NCBI RefSeq assembly: GCF_014635045.1
Contig: NZ_BMCF01000001.1
Span: 1-64,000 of the forward strand
Length of the DNA: 64,000 nucleotides
Source: Staphylococcus nepalensis
GTDB taxonomy: Bacteria > Bacillota > Bacilli > Staphylococcales > Staphylococcaceae
Reading direction: 5' to 3'
Part shown: positions 1-8,770 of the stretch, one piece after another
How positions within the stretch are numbered: position 1 is the stretch's first letter
How the letters are laid out: every line of letters begins with the position of its first letter
Program-made: the position numbers and the translations under genes
The notes under the pieces: generated by a model
Told to the model about the DNA's origin: nothing
Database searches by the model: none
What the model saw: only the letters and a program-made list of their open reading frames with translations

Positions 1-130
1 ATGATGTTTGATTAGCTCATAAAATACTAATTTGTGTTATCAATAACACGTTGTTTTTGAATCAACATTTAATGTTGAATTCGGAATTAACGTTGACATA
101 TTGCAATTCAGTTTTCAATGTTCATTTATA
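1..130 (-). other. 16S rRNA operon leader (5' external spacer)
   Basis: Read on the minus strand, this stretch matches the pre-16S leader I remember from staphylococci: a boxA-like antitermination motif (complement of 106-124, GAACATTGAAAACTGAAT), then a run with two perfect inverted repeats (34-40/43-49 and 62-69/71-78), then TTTATGAGCTAATC close to the 16S 5' end. The 16S gene itself lies left of base 1 and is not in the window. The identification rests on remembered leader sequence plus the three promoters just upstream. Confidence 0.7.
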
Positions 131-145
131 AATAGTTGCTTTAAT

Positions 146-175
146 AGCTTACCATCTTTGTTTACGTCTTGTCAA
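146..175 (-). promoter_or_regulatory. rrn promoter, proximal
   Basis: On the minus strand TTGACA (170-175) is followed by an 18-base spacer and TAAGCT (146-151). It is the promoter nearest the 16S leader, and its -35 is a perfect consensus hexamer. The surrounding bases also form a CTTTGTT/AACAAAG inverted repeat. Confidence 0.6.
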
Positions 176-219
176 CAAAGAATTTATTTTTTAAATAATT
201 ACTTAACATTACTTTAATA

Positions 220-248
220 ATATTAAATTATTATTTTCTTTTTATCAA
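220..248 (-). promoter_or_regulatory. rrn promoter, middle
   Basis: On the minus strand TTGATA (243-248), a 17-base spacer and TAATAT (220-225) form a good SigA-type promoter. It lies about 75 bases upstream of the proximal rrn promoter, in very AT-rich DNA that could act as an UP element. Confidence 0.6.
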
Positions 249-312
249 GTATATTTTTTACACTTTTTAAAATTATTTTAAATAATGTTATTGTCGTTTT
301 GACGACTTTTTT

Positions 313-341
313 ATATTATCAACTTCTTTAACTAAAGTCAA
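313..341 (-). promoter_or_regulatory. rrn promoter, distal
   Basis: On the minus strand TTGACT (336-341), a 17-base spacer and TAATAT (313-318). It is the furthest upstream of three tandem promoters feeding the rRNA operon that leaves the window on the left. Bases 345-440 hold no other feature I can name. Confidence 0.6.
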
Positions 342-445
342 TACTTAATATCATTTTTTGTGATAAATATTATGAGTGCTTGAATCACTCTTTTATCGGT
401 CACAAGAAACTATTCTACCACCATTTATAAAAAATGCAAGAGAAA

Positions 446-479
446 AAGTGGGTAGAATTAAAATAAATTCTACCCACTT
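446..479 (-). terminator. Terminator of the mrp gene
   Basis: Perfect 14-bp stem (446-459 with 466-479) with a 6-base loop; on the minus strand it is followed by TTTTTCTC. It lies 11 bases after the mrp stop codon and separates mrp from the rrn promoters. Confidence 0.9.
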
Positions 480-490
480 AAATCAAGCGC

Positions 491-1555
491 TTATTTTTCA
501 GTTTTATCGATGATTTGCTGCGCCATTGATTGGTATATTTTTCCAAGTTTATCATCAACTTGATAAATAGATGGTGAGAAGTCTTTTGGGTTCCACGACG
601 GTTGCTCTAATGGTAACTGACCTAAAAGATCCGTTTGCAATTCATCTGCTAACTTTTCACCGCCGCCTTTACCAAACACGTATTCTTTGTTCCCAGTTTC
701 TTTACTTTCAAAATAAGACATATTTTCAATAACACCTAAAATAGAGTGTTCTGTGTGTTTTGCCATTGCACCTGCTCTTGCTGCAACAAACGCTGCAGTT
801 GGATGAGGCGTTGTAACTATTATTTCTTTACTTGAAGGCAACATTGTATGTACGTCTAATGCAACATCACCAGTACCAGGTGGTAAATCTAAAAGAAGAT
901 AATCTAAATCTCCCCAACGAACTTCAACAAAGAAGTTTGTTAACATTTTTCCTAACATTGGGCCTCTCCAAATGACAGGAGCGTTTTCCTCTACGAAGAA
1001 TGCCATAGAAATTACTTTAACGCCATGGCGTTCAACCGGGATAATTTCTTTGCCGTCTACTTCTGGTTTTTTATCAATCCCCATCATATCAGGAACACTG
1101 AAACCATAAATATCAGCATCAACTAAACCGACTTTTTTACCCTCTCTTGCTAATGAAACAGCTAAATTAACTGCTATAGTAGATTTACCGACGCCACCCT
1201 TACCTGAAGCAATAGCAATAAATTCCACTGGGTTATCTTTTGATAATAAACCTTCTATTGTTTGAGGTTGATCATCACTTTTCCCTCTATATTGTTCAAC
1301 AACTTCAGATGGTAATTCTTCAAATCTAATTCCAACTGTATTTGCCCCGTTTTCTTTAAGCACTTCCACAATAGCCATTTGTAAATCTAATTGAGGCTGT
1401 CCCCCTAATTGAGCCATCGCCACCTTAACACTTACATGATCAATCTCATCTTTTGTTGTTACCTCTACTATTCCATCTGTTTCCTTTAAAGGTACATTGA
1501 TTATTGGATCTTTAAGTTCTCCAACAAGTTCTTTAACTTGCTCTATCGTTAACAC
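491..1555 (-). CDS. mrp: Mrp/SalA family ATP-binding protein
   Basis: 354-residue P-loop ATPase of the Mrp/NBP35 (MinD-like) family. An N-terminal MIP18-type (DUF59) domain spans about residues 1-90. The deviant Walker A motif GKGGVGKS is at 118-125, followed by the family motifs DADIYGFSVPDMMG and LDLPPGTGD. Family members act as Fe-S carriers or, like Bacillus SalA, as regulators. The protein contains no cysteine, so the usual CPxC Fe-S ligand is absent; residues around MSYFESKETGNKEYVFG resemble SalA there. The start is GTG, chosen because GAGGGGGA lies six bases before it. It has its own terminator and is a single-gene unit. The family call is certain; the exact role is not. Confidence 0.9.
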   Translation of the reverse strand: MLTIEQVKELVGELKDPIINVPLKETDGIVEVTTKDEIDHVSVKVAMAQLGGQPQLDLQMAIVEVLKENGANTVGIRFEELPSEVVEQYRGKSDDQPQTIEGLLSKDNPVEFIAIASGKGGVGKSTIAVNLAVSLAREGKKVGLVDADIYGFSVPDMMGIDKKPEVDGKEIIPVERHGVKVISMAFFVEENAPVIWRGPMLGKMLTNFFVEVRWGDLDYLLLDLPPGTGDVALDVHTMLPSSKEIIVTTPHPTAAFVAARAGAMAKHTEHSILGVIENMSYFESKETGNKEYVFGKGGGEKLADELQTDLLGQLPLEQPSWNPKDFSPSIYQVDDKLGKIYQSMAQQIIDKTEK

Positions 1556-1674
1556 AAAGCGTCCCCCTCTATCTTATAAATATATTTACTTATATTCTAA
1601 CAAACATAACTTAAATTTGCTTTAAGCACTTTAAAATAAGTTTATATTTAGTATAAATATAATCTTTGTAATAC

Positions 1675-1729
1675 AAAAGAAGTTAGCTCAATGTGTACTA
1701 ATTCTTAAAAATTGAAACTAACTTCTTTT
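1675..1729. terminator. Bidirectional terminator between mrp and the MFS gene
   Basis: A 12-bp perfect stem (1675-1686 with 1718-1729) lies four bases after the stop codon of the leftward MFS gene. T-rich runs flank it on both strands. Confidence 0.75.
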
Positions 1730-1732
1730 TTC

Positions 1733-3181
1733 TTATGATACTTTCCGAGTATTAGCGTTGTTAACATCTCTGTGCTCTTTGATAAACAAGGCTAATATAA
1801 AACCGATGACTACAAATATACTTATTACTAAAAATGATAAATCTACGCCTGTTGCTATAGCTTGACGTTGTAATAAATCATTATTTTCTTCGGCGCTCGT
1901 TGTCTGAGTATAGGCTTTGGATCCAATTGACATAACAGTAACCATTAAGGCTGTCCCAAGAGAACCTGCCGTCACACGTCCAAAGTTACTAATTGCTGTA
2001 CCATGTGAAATTTCATTTTTATGTAGTGCATTAATACCTGCGGTGTTTAATGGCATCATTAATAATGAAACAGAGAACATTCTTAACGCGTATACAATAA
2101 TGAGATACATATATGAAGTATCTGCTTTTAAGAAGCACAACATGATTGAAAATATAGTTAATAAACTAAACCCAGTAATAATTAATGGTCTGGCTCCGTA
2201 TTTATCATAAAATTTACCTGTAAATATCGACATAACGCCATTGATAATAGCTCCTGGCATTATAACTAATCCTGAAAGAAAAGCCGACAAGCCTAATGCA
2301 TTTTGAACATACAGTGGTATTAGTAATGCCGGACCTACCATAGACATCATTACAATCATTGATGTAATCGTAGTTAATGTAAACACTCTGTTTTTGAATA
2401 CAATTAACTTTAACAGAGGATTACTAATGTTAAATTGTCTTTTAATGAAAACCCAAATAATTAGTAAACTAACAACTAATGATATGATAACAATCGGATT
2501 ACCAAAGCCTAAATTGCCTGCACTACTAAATGCATAAAGCATCATTCCAAATCCAAGTGTTGAATACACTACTGAGCGCTTGTCCAATTTAGTATCTTTT
2601 GTTGTGTTGTAACTCTTTATAAAAATGGCTCCAAAGATAAAACCAATTAATGATACACCTACGACAATAATGAATGGCATCCTCCAGCTTGTCACATCAA
2701 TAACTAAACCTGAAAGCGTTGGGCCTATTGCTGGTGCAAATTGTATAACCAATCCAGCTAATCCCATAGCAAAACCGCGTTCACTCTTTGGAAATAACAT
2801 AAACAACGTAAACTGCATCAAAGGCATAATAATACCCGCGCCAATTGCTTGAATAACACGTGCTAACATTAAAATGCCAAAAGTTGGAGCTATGGCTGCA
2901 ATGATAGAACCTAAGAGAAATATACCCATAGCCATCAAATATAATGGTCTCGTCTTAATTCTATCCATTAAGTAAGCGGTAAGCGGTATCATTACACCAT
3001 TCACTAACATAAATCCAGTAACTAACCATTGAGATTTGCTTTCATTAATATTTAAACCTTTCATTATTTGAGGTAATGCTGTATTTAACAAAGTCTGATT
3101 TAATATAGCAATAAAAGCACTAATAATCATTACTGCAACAATCATATTTCTACTTGATTTAGATAAATTTTCTACTGTCAT
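1733..3181 (-). CDS. DHA2-type MFS multidrug exporter (LmrB-like)
   Basis: 482-residue polytopic membrane protein of the 14-helix DHA2 drug:H+ antiporter family. It starts with a short cytoplasmic tail, then a helix carrying ILNQTLLNTALPQI, a motif typical of helix 1 in this family. Later come the LxDRIKTRPL loop motif and a motif-C-like stretch near FAPAIGPTLSG. The substrate is unknown; LmrB/EmrB homologues export drugs, dyes or fatty acids. The start is ATG with GTGGTGA upstream. Its 3' end abuts a terminator. It lies directly downstream of sepA (68 bases), and the same order sdrM-sepA-MFS is found in S. aureus, so this is a conserved efflux cluster. Confidence 0.85.
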   Translation of the reverse strand: MTVENLSKSSRNMIVAVMIISAFIAILNQTLLNTALPQIMKGLNINESKSQWLVTGFMLVNGVMIPLTAYLMDRIKTRPLYLMAMGIFLLGSIIAAIAPTFGILMLARVIQAIGAGIIMPLMQFTLFMLFPKSERGFAMGLAGLVIQFAPAIGPTLSGLVIDVTSWRMPFIIVVGVSLIGFIFGAIFIKSYNTTKDTKLDKRSVVYSTLGFGMMLYAFSSAGNLGFGNPIVIISLVVSLLIIWVFIKRQFNISNPLLKLIVFKNRVFTLTTITSMIVMMSMVGPALLIPLYVQNALGLSAFLSGLVIMPGAIINGVMSIFTGKFYDKYGARPLIITGFSLLTIFSIMLCFLKADTSYMYLIIVYALRMFSVSLLMMPLNTAGINALHKNEISHGTAISNFGRVTAGSLGTALMVTVMSIGSKAYTQTTSAEENNDLLQRQAIATGVDLSFLVISIFVVIGFILALFIKEHRDVNNANTRKVS

Positions 3182-3249
3182 TAAATCACCACTTTTTCAT
3201 TCATATGCTCGATTATTCACTTTTAATTCAAATCATTAGAGGTAACCAA

Positions 3250-3705
3250 TTATTTATTTTGATTGAGATTTTTACTATCTGGATAAAATACTTCTTTACA
3301 TATAAATAACATACCCATAATTACAACAATCACCCAAAAATCAATATTTATATAAGTATAATGGATATGCACAATAAAATAGAAAAGTAATGTTGTAACT
3401 GTAAACGTAATTAAATGGTACGTGAAGCCTTGAAAATATGCGTTATCTGGTAATTTTTTTCTAAAATAATCCATTAAATTTTCTATAATAAACAAAGTAA
3501 AATATCCTAGTACAATGTAACTACCATAATAAATTAAGTTATCGTAAAAACTTTTATTATAACCAAAATATGCTAGATGAAAAAAAATAAGGATTCGACT
3601 TAACCCATATAACCCAAATCCTAAAAATGCTAAAAATATAGCCCCTGAAATGATAAAAACCGAAAGTACAATAAGCGTTGTAAATAAATACTTTATATAT
3701 TTCAT
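3250..3705 (-). CDS. sepA: Multidrug efflux protein SepA
   Basis: 151-residue membrane protein with four predicted hydrophobic segments (about 10-35, 55-80, 95-115, 120-140). It matches remembered S. aureus SepA (157 residues) almost throughout, including [34 protein letters not shown] and the C-terminal FYPDSKNLN. SepA is reported to raise resistance to acriflavine and antiseptic dyes, but it belongs to no well-defined transporter superfamily and its mechanism is unsettled. Its Shine-Dalgarno is GGAGGAC. A hairpin terminator separates it from sdrM upstream, so it is probably transcribed from its own promoter, possibly together with the following MFS gene. Confidence 0.92.
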   Translation of the reverse strand: MKYIKYLFTTLIVLSVFIISGAIFLAFLGFGLYGLSRILIFFHLAYFGYNKSFYDNLIYYGSYIVLGYFTLFIIENLMDYFRKKLPDNAYFQGFTYHLITFTVTTLLFYFIVHIHYTYINIDFWVIVVIMGMLFICKEVFYPDSKNLNQNK

Positions 3706-3820
3706 TGCTTACTGTCCTCCCTTTCATCTAATCTGCTTCCCATCTCTATGTGTAATGTTTCTCAACTTTATAAAACTATTTCTTATTCTACCATTATAAC
3801 AACATACAACCAAATGCAAA

Positions 3821-3861
3821 TAAGCAAGTATTAAATTTCACTAAACTTCAATACTTGCTTA
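3821..3861. terminator. Terminator after sdrM
   Basis: A perfect 12-bp inverted repeat (3821-3832 with 3850-3861) lies 29 bases past the sdrM stop, with AT-rich flanks. It isolates sdrM from sepA. Confidence 0.75.
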
Positions 3862-3890
3862 ATAATTTATATGATTGATGTTTTTCTATT

Positions 3891-5234
3891 CTAAGATTTA
3901 AGTGTATTACCTTGTTGTTTGTAAAGCGTGTTCCATAATACAAATAATATAATTAGAATAACGATACTCAATAATATGACGTTGTGTATTGGTAAATTGA
4001 TAAACGTAATAGACGCGCCATAGACTGTACCCATAATGGTAGACCCTATTGAGTTCCCCAAACTTTTCGTTAATGTATACAGTGACATCATGCGTTTCAT
4101 ATTTTGCGGAGAGGTTTCTTCTTGTGTAATCACACTGTCTTTAGTATAAACTGTACCGAAACTCACACCAGCTAGCAATAAACTGAAAGCCATAAAAACA
4201 GGTGTTTTTGTACCAGCTATTATTAAAATACCACATACCATTAATAGCGTGAAAGCAAAAATATATAATCCTTTTCTGGACATTTTTGCTTCAATTTTAT
4301 CTAAAGTGAAATTCAATACTAGCCATGCAAATGAAATTGGAAAGATAACAAACCCACTTTGCAATGGAGAAAGACCTAATTCTTCTTGGAGATAAATCGG
4401 CATATATAAATTATAACCCATTAACATAATGGCATATAAAAAATCTGTTATAAAAACTAGAATAATTGTTTTATTAAATTCTCTTACAGGGAAAAACGGC
4501 GTGCTTACACCTTTTTCATTTTTAATTAAAACAATGCCCATCATAATTGCTATAACAAAGGAAAGTACATTTAAATACCAATAAGATTCGTTCATCACGG
4601 CAAACATTAAAAAGAAGACAAATATATAAAACAACATAAGCCCTTTAATGTCCAATTTATGTGAAGCCGTTGTAGTTTCGTGTTCAAAATGAAATGTAAG
4701 TATTACTAATATCATTGCCACAATAGCTATAGGAATATTAACAAAGAATAACCAGTGCCACGTAGCAAATTCTAAAATGCCACCGCCTAAAACGGGGCCA
4801 ATAATACTTGATATACCCCACACGCTACCTACAATTCCCATGATTTTGTAGCGTAATGGAATTTTAAATGCAAGCTTAGGCACAATTTGACTTAGCGCCA
4901 TCATAATACCTGCACCTAGACCTTGGACGAAACGTGATGCGATTAAAATAGCAAACGTACTACTCATGCCTGAAAAAAGACTTCCTATTGTAAAAAGGAC
5001 CAATCCTAATAATGTTATGTATATAATCTTAGTACGATCTAATAACTCCCCTACAATAGGATTGGCTATCACAATGGCTATGAAATAAACAGCAAAAATG
5101 AGGGATATAGATGCTGTCACATTTAAATCATCTCTTATTGTCGGTAATGCCAATGAAACGATTGACGTTTCAATTGCAGACATAAACATAATTAATATCA
5201 ATGCAATTACGATGCCTAGCGTTTTTATATTCAT
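3891..5234 (-). CDS. sdrM: Multidrug efflux MFS transporter SdrM
   Basis: 447-residue DHA2-family exporter, the same length I recall for S. aureus SdrM, which exports norfloxacin, ethidium and acriflavine. Helix 1 carries SAIETSIVSLALPTI, and the GELLDRTKI loop matches the MFS motif A region. The first half ends with motif-C-like IIGPVLGGGILE. Good Shine-Dalgarno (AGGAGG) seven bases before the ATG. It lies next to sepA as in S. aureus. The upstream region has a 7-bp inverted repeat (5302-5308/5325-5331) that could bind a regulator or fold in the 5' UTR. Family is certain; orthology rests on length and synteny. Confidence 0.88.
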   Translation of the reverse strand: MNIKTLGIVIALILIMFMSAIETSIVSLALPTIRDDLNVTASISLIFAVYFIAIVIANPIVGELLDRTKIIYITLLGLVLFTIGSLFSGMSSTFAILIASRFVQGLGAGIMMALSQIVPKLAFKIPLRYKIMGIVGSVWGISSIIGPVLGGGILEFATWHWLFFVNIPIAIVAMILVILTFHFEHETTTASHKLDIKGLMLFYIFVFFLMFAVMNESYWYLNVLSFVIAIMMGIVLIKNEKGVSTPFFPVREFNKTIILVFITDFLYAIMLMGYNLYMPIYLQEELGLSPLQSGFVIFPISFAWLVLNFTLDKIEAKMSRKGLYIFAFTLLMVCGILIIAGTKTPVFMAFSLLLAGVSFGTVYTKDSVITQEETSPQNMKRMMSLYTLTKSLGNSIGSTIMGTVYGASITFINLPIHNVILLSIVILIILFVLWNTLYKQQGNTLKS

Positions 5235-5356
5235 AACAAACCTCCTAACATATGATATTTATTTTTAACATGTCCACTAAACCACGCTTCTTCGTTTAGT
5301 TCAATAGGTTGTATTCAAATTACGCCTATTGCCCTATAAAAATAATTAAAATTAAA

Positions 5357-5399
5357 GCGAGAAGTAGAATCAAATTAAAAATTTGATTTCCTTCTCGCC
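5357..5399 (-). terminator. Terminator of the UDP-sugar pyrophosphorylase/hemolysin III unit
   Basis: A long stem of GCGAGAAG/CTTCTCGC extended by AATCAAATT/AATTTGATT, with a T-rich tail on the minus strand. It is 130 bases past the hemolysin III-like stop codon and upstream of sdrM. Confidence 0.8.
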
Positions 5400-5528
5400 C
5401 TCAAAAGTTGACTATATTTTTAATAAATTAAAAACTAAGTCTTTAACCACGCTTCAATTATGCTAACTCAAGTATATAACACGCTTTATTCATTTTTAGT
5501 TCTGAAAAACAATCACTTTATAAACGTT

Positions 5529-6212
5529 TTACATAAAATATAAAATAGCTATAAAATGAAAAACAGAAGCTATTAAAATAAATAAATGCCAAATCATATG
5601 AAAATATGGGCGTTCTTTTTGTGCATAAAACCAAGCACCTGCAGTATAAGCTATACCACCCAATAAAATAAATAACATAAAAGTTAAAGTTGTATCAAAA
5701 ATAATCGTTGGTAAGAATATTACCCCAATCCAACCCATTACAAGATACATCGTCAAACTGAGTTTATGATTCACTTTTTTAGCTATAGATTTATAGAGAA
5801 TACCCCAAAGTGTAATCCCCCATAACACAATCATTGCGGTCCATCCAATCCAACCACCCACTAACACTAAACATATAGGTGTGTACGTCCCAGCAATAGC
5901 GATGTAAATCATACTATGATCAATAATCCTAAGTATAAATTTATGGGAAGAATAATTAGGCATTGTATGGTATACCGTTGAGGATAAAAACATTAGAAAA
6001 ATACTTATTACATATATTGATACACTCAATGAACCCAACACACCGTGTGTAAAGAAACTTTGTACGGCTGCATATGGCAATATGCATAAAGTAACAAAAG
6101 CAGCAACACCATGTGATACTGCGTTACCAATTTCTTCCCCAAACGTTAGAGGTATTATATTTTTAAATGTTTTAGTTACTTTATTATTATTCGCTTCTAA
6201 TGTTTTAGTCAT
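5529..6212 (-). CDS. Hemolysin III family (PAQR-type) membrane protein
   Basis: 227-residue, seven-helix protein of the HlyIII/YqfA branch of the PAQR superfamily. The metal-site residues typical of the family are visible: EEIGNAVSHG near the N-terminus, SSTVYHTMP and RIIDHSMIYIAIAGTYTP mid-protein, and the C-terminal HMIWHLFILIASVFHF. Despite the name, a haemolytic role is not established for most members, and membrane-homeostasis functions have been proposed. I chose ATG 6212 rather than GTG 6224 because AAGGTGG lies eight bases before it. It follows the UDP-sugar pyrophosphorylase by 19 bases and is likely cotranscribed. Confidence 0.85.
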   Translation of the reverse strand: MTKTLEANNNKVTKTFKNIIPLTFGEEIGNAVSHGVAAFVTLCILPYAAVQSFFTHGVLGSLSVSIYVISIFLMFLSSTVYHTMPNYSSHKFILRIIDHSMIYIAIAGTYTPICLVLVGGWIGWTAMIVLWGITLWGILYKSIAKKVNHKLSLTMYLVMGWIGVIFLPTIIFDTTLTFMLFILLGGIAYTAGAWFYAQKERPYFHMIWHLFILIASVFHFIAILYFM

Positions 6213-6231
6213 TAGTGTAACCACCTTTTTC

Positions 6232-7419
6232 TTAGATCCTATTTAAACGTTTTAAATCAGCTGCAGCAGTTTCTACACTATCTTTTCCTTCTTTGTTTTT
6301 CAAAGGTGAAAATTCCTCTTCTCTCGGTACTTGCAATGTCATAAAACTATGAGCATATTGGAAAATATCGAAATAAAACAATTCAAATTTTAACGTAGGT
6401 TTTTCAATAACACCAAAATCGTCATCTAATTGTTTAAGTTGTTTAACTGCTAAATGATATGGCAAAGCATTATCTACTACATTATTGATGAATTGCAATT
6501 TAAACATATGTATACCTATATTGGCATTGTTTAATTGATTAGCAGTTTCTGGGTCTAGTTCAGAGTATTCAAGCACAGTGTCTTTATGATTCGTTGTAAC
6601 TAATCTACCTACGCTCTCACCTTCTTTAGGTTGAATTGATTTTGTAGTAACGTCCATGCTATTTTGGAACGCGTAACCTGCAAAGAACAAATCTAGAACT
6701 TTGACTAACACATTATCAATATTGTTTAAAAAGACGTATTCAACTCCATTTTCAGTCATATCTTCAAGGTAACCAGCTTTTTTAAGAGATTTAAATACGC
6801 CACCGTTACCGTTAGGCGTTTCTAAAATATTGCTATCTACATCTAGAACTAATTTACCCTCTTCTGATAACGCCACAATATTATCTTGGATAAAGAAATG
6901 TACATGTGCTTTATCGTAACCAAAGTAATTCTTTTCCTCAAAAAATATTTGTGTTTGCTTGTCGTTTATTTTGCTAGTCATAATATACCAATCAATATAA
7001 ACGCCCGTTTTAGCTTGCAAATCTAATAATTGGCGTGCTTGCAGTTCAAATAAACTTACACCTTCGATTTCGAATGCACCTTTAGGACCTTTATAACCTA
7101 AGCGTGTGCCTTGACCACCAGCCATAAGTACAACTGCAAATCTTCCATTTTGGATTGCTTCTAACCCAACTTTTTCATATTGAGTAATATCCTTTTCAGA
7201 AAAAGCTTCTTTTACATCATATTTAACTTCGTTTACTGAAGACACATCATCAATGATTTGTTTATTTACATATAAATCGTTATACAAATCTTGAATGTAA
7301 GATAAATCTAGTGCATCGATTTGATTTTCTAATTGTTCTTTTTCATTGTTGCTCATTAATTTTTCAAATTCAATTAGATGTTCTTGATTAAACTTCTCTA
7401 ATTCTTTCTTATCTAGCAT
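6232..7419 (-). CDS. UDPGP-family uridylyltransferase (UDP-N-acetylhexosamine pyrophosphorylase-like)
   Basis: 395-residue nucleotidyltransferase that should join UTP with a sugar 1-phosphate to give a UDP-sugar. The nucleotide-binding signature [16 protein letters not shown] is at about 99-114. Further family features are DWYIMTS, NPNGNGG-like [12 protein letters not shown], and [15 protein letters not shown]. This is the eukaryote-like UDPGP/UAP fold, distinct from GalU and GlmU. GlcNAc-1-P is the likelier substrate, but glucose-1-P cannot be excluded. Shine-Dalgarno AGGAGAGAGGA. It is first in a probable two-gene unit with the hemolysin III-like gene. Confidence 0.85.
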   Translation of the reverse strand: MLDKKELEKFNQEHLIEFEKLMSNNEKEQLENQIDALDLSYIQDLYNDLYVNKQIIDDVSSVNEVKYDVKEAFSEKDITQYEKVGLEAIQNGRFAVVLMAGGQGTRLGYKGPKGAFEIEGVSLFELQARQLLDLQAKTGVYIDWYIMTSKINDKQTQIFFEEKNYFGYDKAHVHFFIQDNIVALSEEGKLVLDVDSNILETPNGNGGVFKSLKKAGYLEDMTENGVEYVFLNNIDNVLVKVLDLFFAGYAFQNSMDVTTKSIQPKEGESVGRLVTTNHKDTVLEYSELDPETANQLNNANIGIHMFKLQFINNVVDNALPYHLAVKQLKQLDDDFGVIEKPTLKFELFYFDIFQYAHSFMTLQVPREEEFSPLKNKEGKDSVETAAADLKRLNRI

Positions 7420-7534
7420 GTCCTCTCTCCTTTATATTCATAATAGATAAAAATAATATCTTATATCTAATAAGAATATATAAATTCACTATGTGTACTT
7501 TATATTATTATAATTATAATCACAACCATAACTG

Positions 7535-8035
7535 CTATAAATTCAAAAATAGGTTGTTAAAAAATGATTGGAATAATACGTAAATAGCGCCTGTAGTAAG
7601 CGCACCTGCCAACGACAAATCTACTAATCCTCCGGTTCTAAAAACTAAGGGGAATTTAATTGTCAATGGTATAGGGTATAATAATTTTACACCTCTAGGC
7701 GTTAACATATCTAGTATAACATGGGAAAGCAAACCAAAGATAATTGAAACTAAATAATAATCTGGTGTTTGAATAAAATATAATAGGATAATAATTAAAG
7801 AAATAAATAATAACGAATGTGTAAACGTCCTGTGGCCGAACAGCGTTCGTACCAATAAACTCAATATTTTAAACCTCCTACCTATTTTACTTTGTGTGTG
7901 ACAAATATCAGGTAATAAACTTGAAATAACTGCAAGTGTTATAATTGTAATAGATGTAAATAAATCAGTTTGAAAGTATTCTATTGTCATTGCACCTACT
8001 AATAAACCGCATGAAGCGTGGGTTTTACCAGTCAT
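7535..8035 (-). CDS. YdjM/YfhO-type membrane-bound metal-dependent hydrolase family protein
   Basis: 166-residue membrane protein of the YdjM (DUF457) family. The conserved His/Asp residues are present: TGKTHASCGLLVG at the N-terminus, SSLLPDICHTQSKIGRR, GHRTFTHSLL, and HVILDMLTPRGVKLLYP. Three or four hydrophobic segments surround them. Members are called metal-dependent hydrolases from sequence, and E. coli YdjM is SOS-induced; the reaction is unknown. ATG 8035 is preferred over ATG 8041 because AAAGGAG would sit only two bases from the first. Monocistronic and divergent from the SunI-like gene. Confidence 0.8.
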   Translation of the reverse strand: MTGKTHASCGLLVGAMTIEYFQTDLFTSITIITLAVISSLLPDICHTQSKIGRRFKILSLLVRTLFGHRTFTHSLLFISLIIILLYFIQTPDYYLVSIIFGLLSHVILDMLTPRGVKLLYPIPLTIKFPLVFRTGGLVDLSLAGALTTGAIYVLFQSFFNNLFLNL

Positions 8036-8148
8036 TTTCATTTCTCCTTTTCTCGGATAAATTTTACCACAATATCACTACGAACGCGAACATACTTTCG
8101 CAAAAATTAAATAGTATGACATAATACAAAAAAGTATCACATAATCTC

Positions 8149-8177
8149 TTGAAAACGATTGCATTTTATTGTATGCT
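8149..8177 (+). promoter_or_regulatory. Promoter of the SunI/YnzG-like gene
   Basis: TTGAAA (8149-8154), a 17-base spacer and TATGCT (8172-8177), about 35 bases before the start codon. A strong SigA-type match. Confidence 0.75.
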
Positions 8178-8212
8178 AAACTTACAAATTATTTAAAGGA
8201 TGTGTTCGTAAT

Positions 8213-8473
8213 ATGGCAATGACAGTAAAAAAAGATAACAATGAAGTAAGAATTCAATGGAGAGTTGCTGACATCAAGATTCCAACTAATGAAATTAAGA
8301 ATGTTTCACAAGATCAAAATATCCATGCGGTACCTAAGCTAGATAGAGATAAAGTTTCACGCATTGGGTCTACATTTGGAAAAACGAATCGTGTTATCAT
8401 CGATACTGATGACCATGAATACATTATTTATACACAAAATGACCAAAAAGTATATGACGAAATCACAAAATAA
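8213..8473 (+). CDS. SunI/YnzG-family PH-like small protein
   Basis: 86-residue soluble protein resembling the SunI/YnzG family (bacterial PH-like fold), with the pattern [32 protein letters not shown] and DDHEYIIYT. SunI gives immunity to the glycocin sublancin in Bacillus, but SunI there has an N-terminal membrane anchor that this protein lacks. No bacteriocin precursor, glycosyltransferase or peptidase-transporter is nearby, so immunity is not supported here. Shine-Dalgarno AAAGGATG and a strong promoter support expression. A monocistronic gene ending upstream of two hairpins. Confidence 0.75.
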   Translation: MAMTVKKDNNEVRIQWRVADIKIPTNEIKNVSQDQNIHAVPKLDRDKVSRIGSTFGKTNRVIIDTDDHEYIIYTQNDQKVYDEITK

Positions 8474-8585
8474 TTATTATTTTAAACCTATCGTTGCGCA
8501 TACAAACAACTAATTAAATAGACGTTAAACATCAGTCTATTGAAAATCATTAAATGTTCTTATCTGATTAGACATACTTGGCTAC

Positions 8586-8621
8586 ATTTCAAAATGCTTT
8601 GCTATCGCCATATTTTGAAAT
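8586..8621 (+). repeat. Perfect 10-bp inverted repeat in the SunI-like 3' region
   Basis: ATTTCAAAAT (8586-8595) and ATTTTGAAAT (8612-8621) flank a 16-base loop containing TTGCTATCGCC. It lies 110 bases past the SunI-like stop and upstream of the strong terminator at 8641-8686. No T-run follows it, so it is not an obvious terminator. Confidence 0.6.
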
Positions 8622-8640
8622 TCAGTCAGTAAGTTGCCAA

Positions 8641-8686
8641 CAAGAAAAAACCTGAGACCTCACTTTAAGTCTCAGGTTTTTTCTTG
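8641..8686 (+). terminator. Strong terminator after the SunI-like gene
   Basis: Perfect 18-bp stem (8641-8658 with 8669-8686) with a 10-base loop; the 3' arm contains the T-run. It would end a transcript with a roughly 170-base 3' UTR from the SunI-like gene and insulate the next gene. Confidence 0.9.
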
Positions 8687-8770
8687 TTTGTATAAGTCTA
8701 TTCAATATATTTTAATAACATCTATCAATGGTATATACTAAATTTATAATTTGAAAGGTGTGTGAATACC

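Noticed and set aside
293..312. Plus-strand hairpin GTCGT/ACGAC followed by TTTTTT
   Set aside because: Only a 5-bp stem with no gene ending before it; the bases lie next to the distal rrn promoter, whose reading on the minus strand explains the region better.
8213..8473. Bacteriocin immunity system
   Set aside because: Only the SunI/YnzG-like protein is present; no precursor peptide, modifying enzyme or transporter around it.
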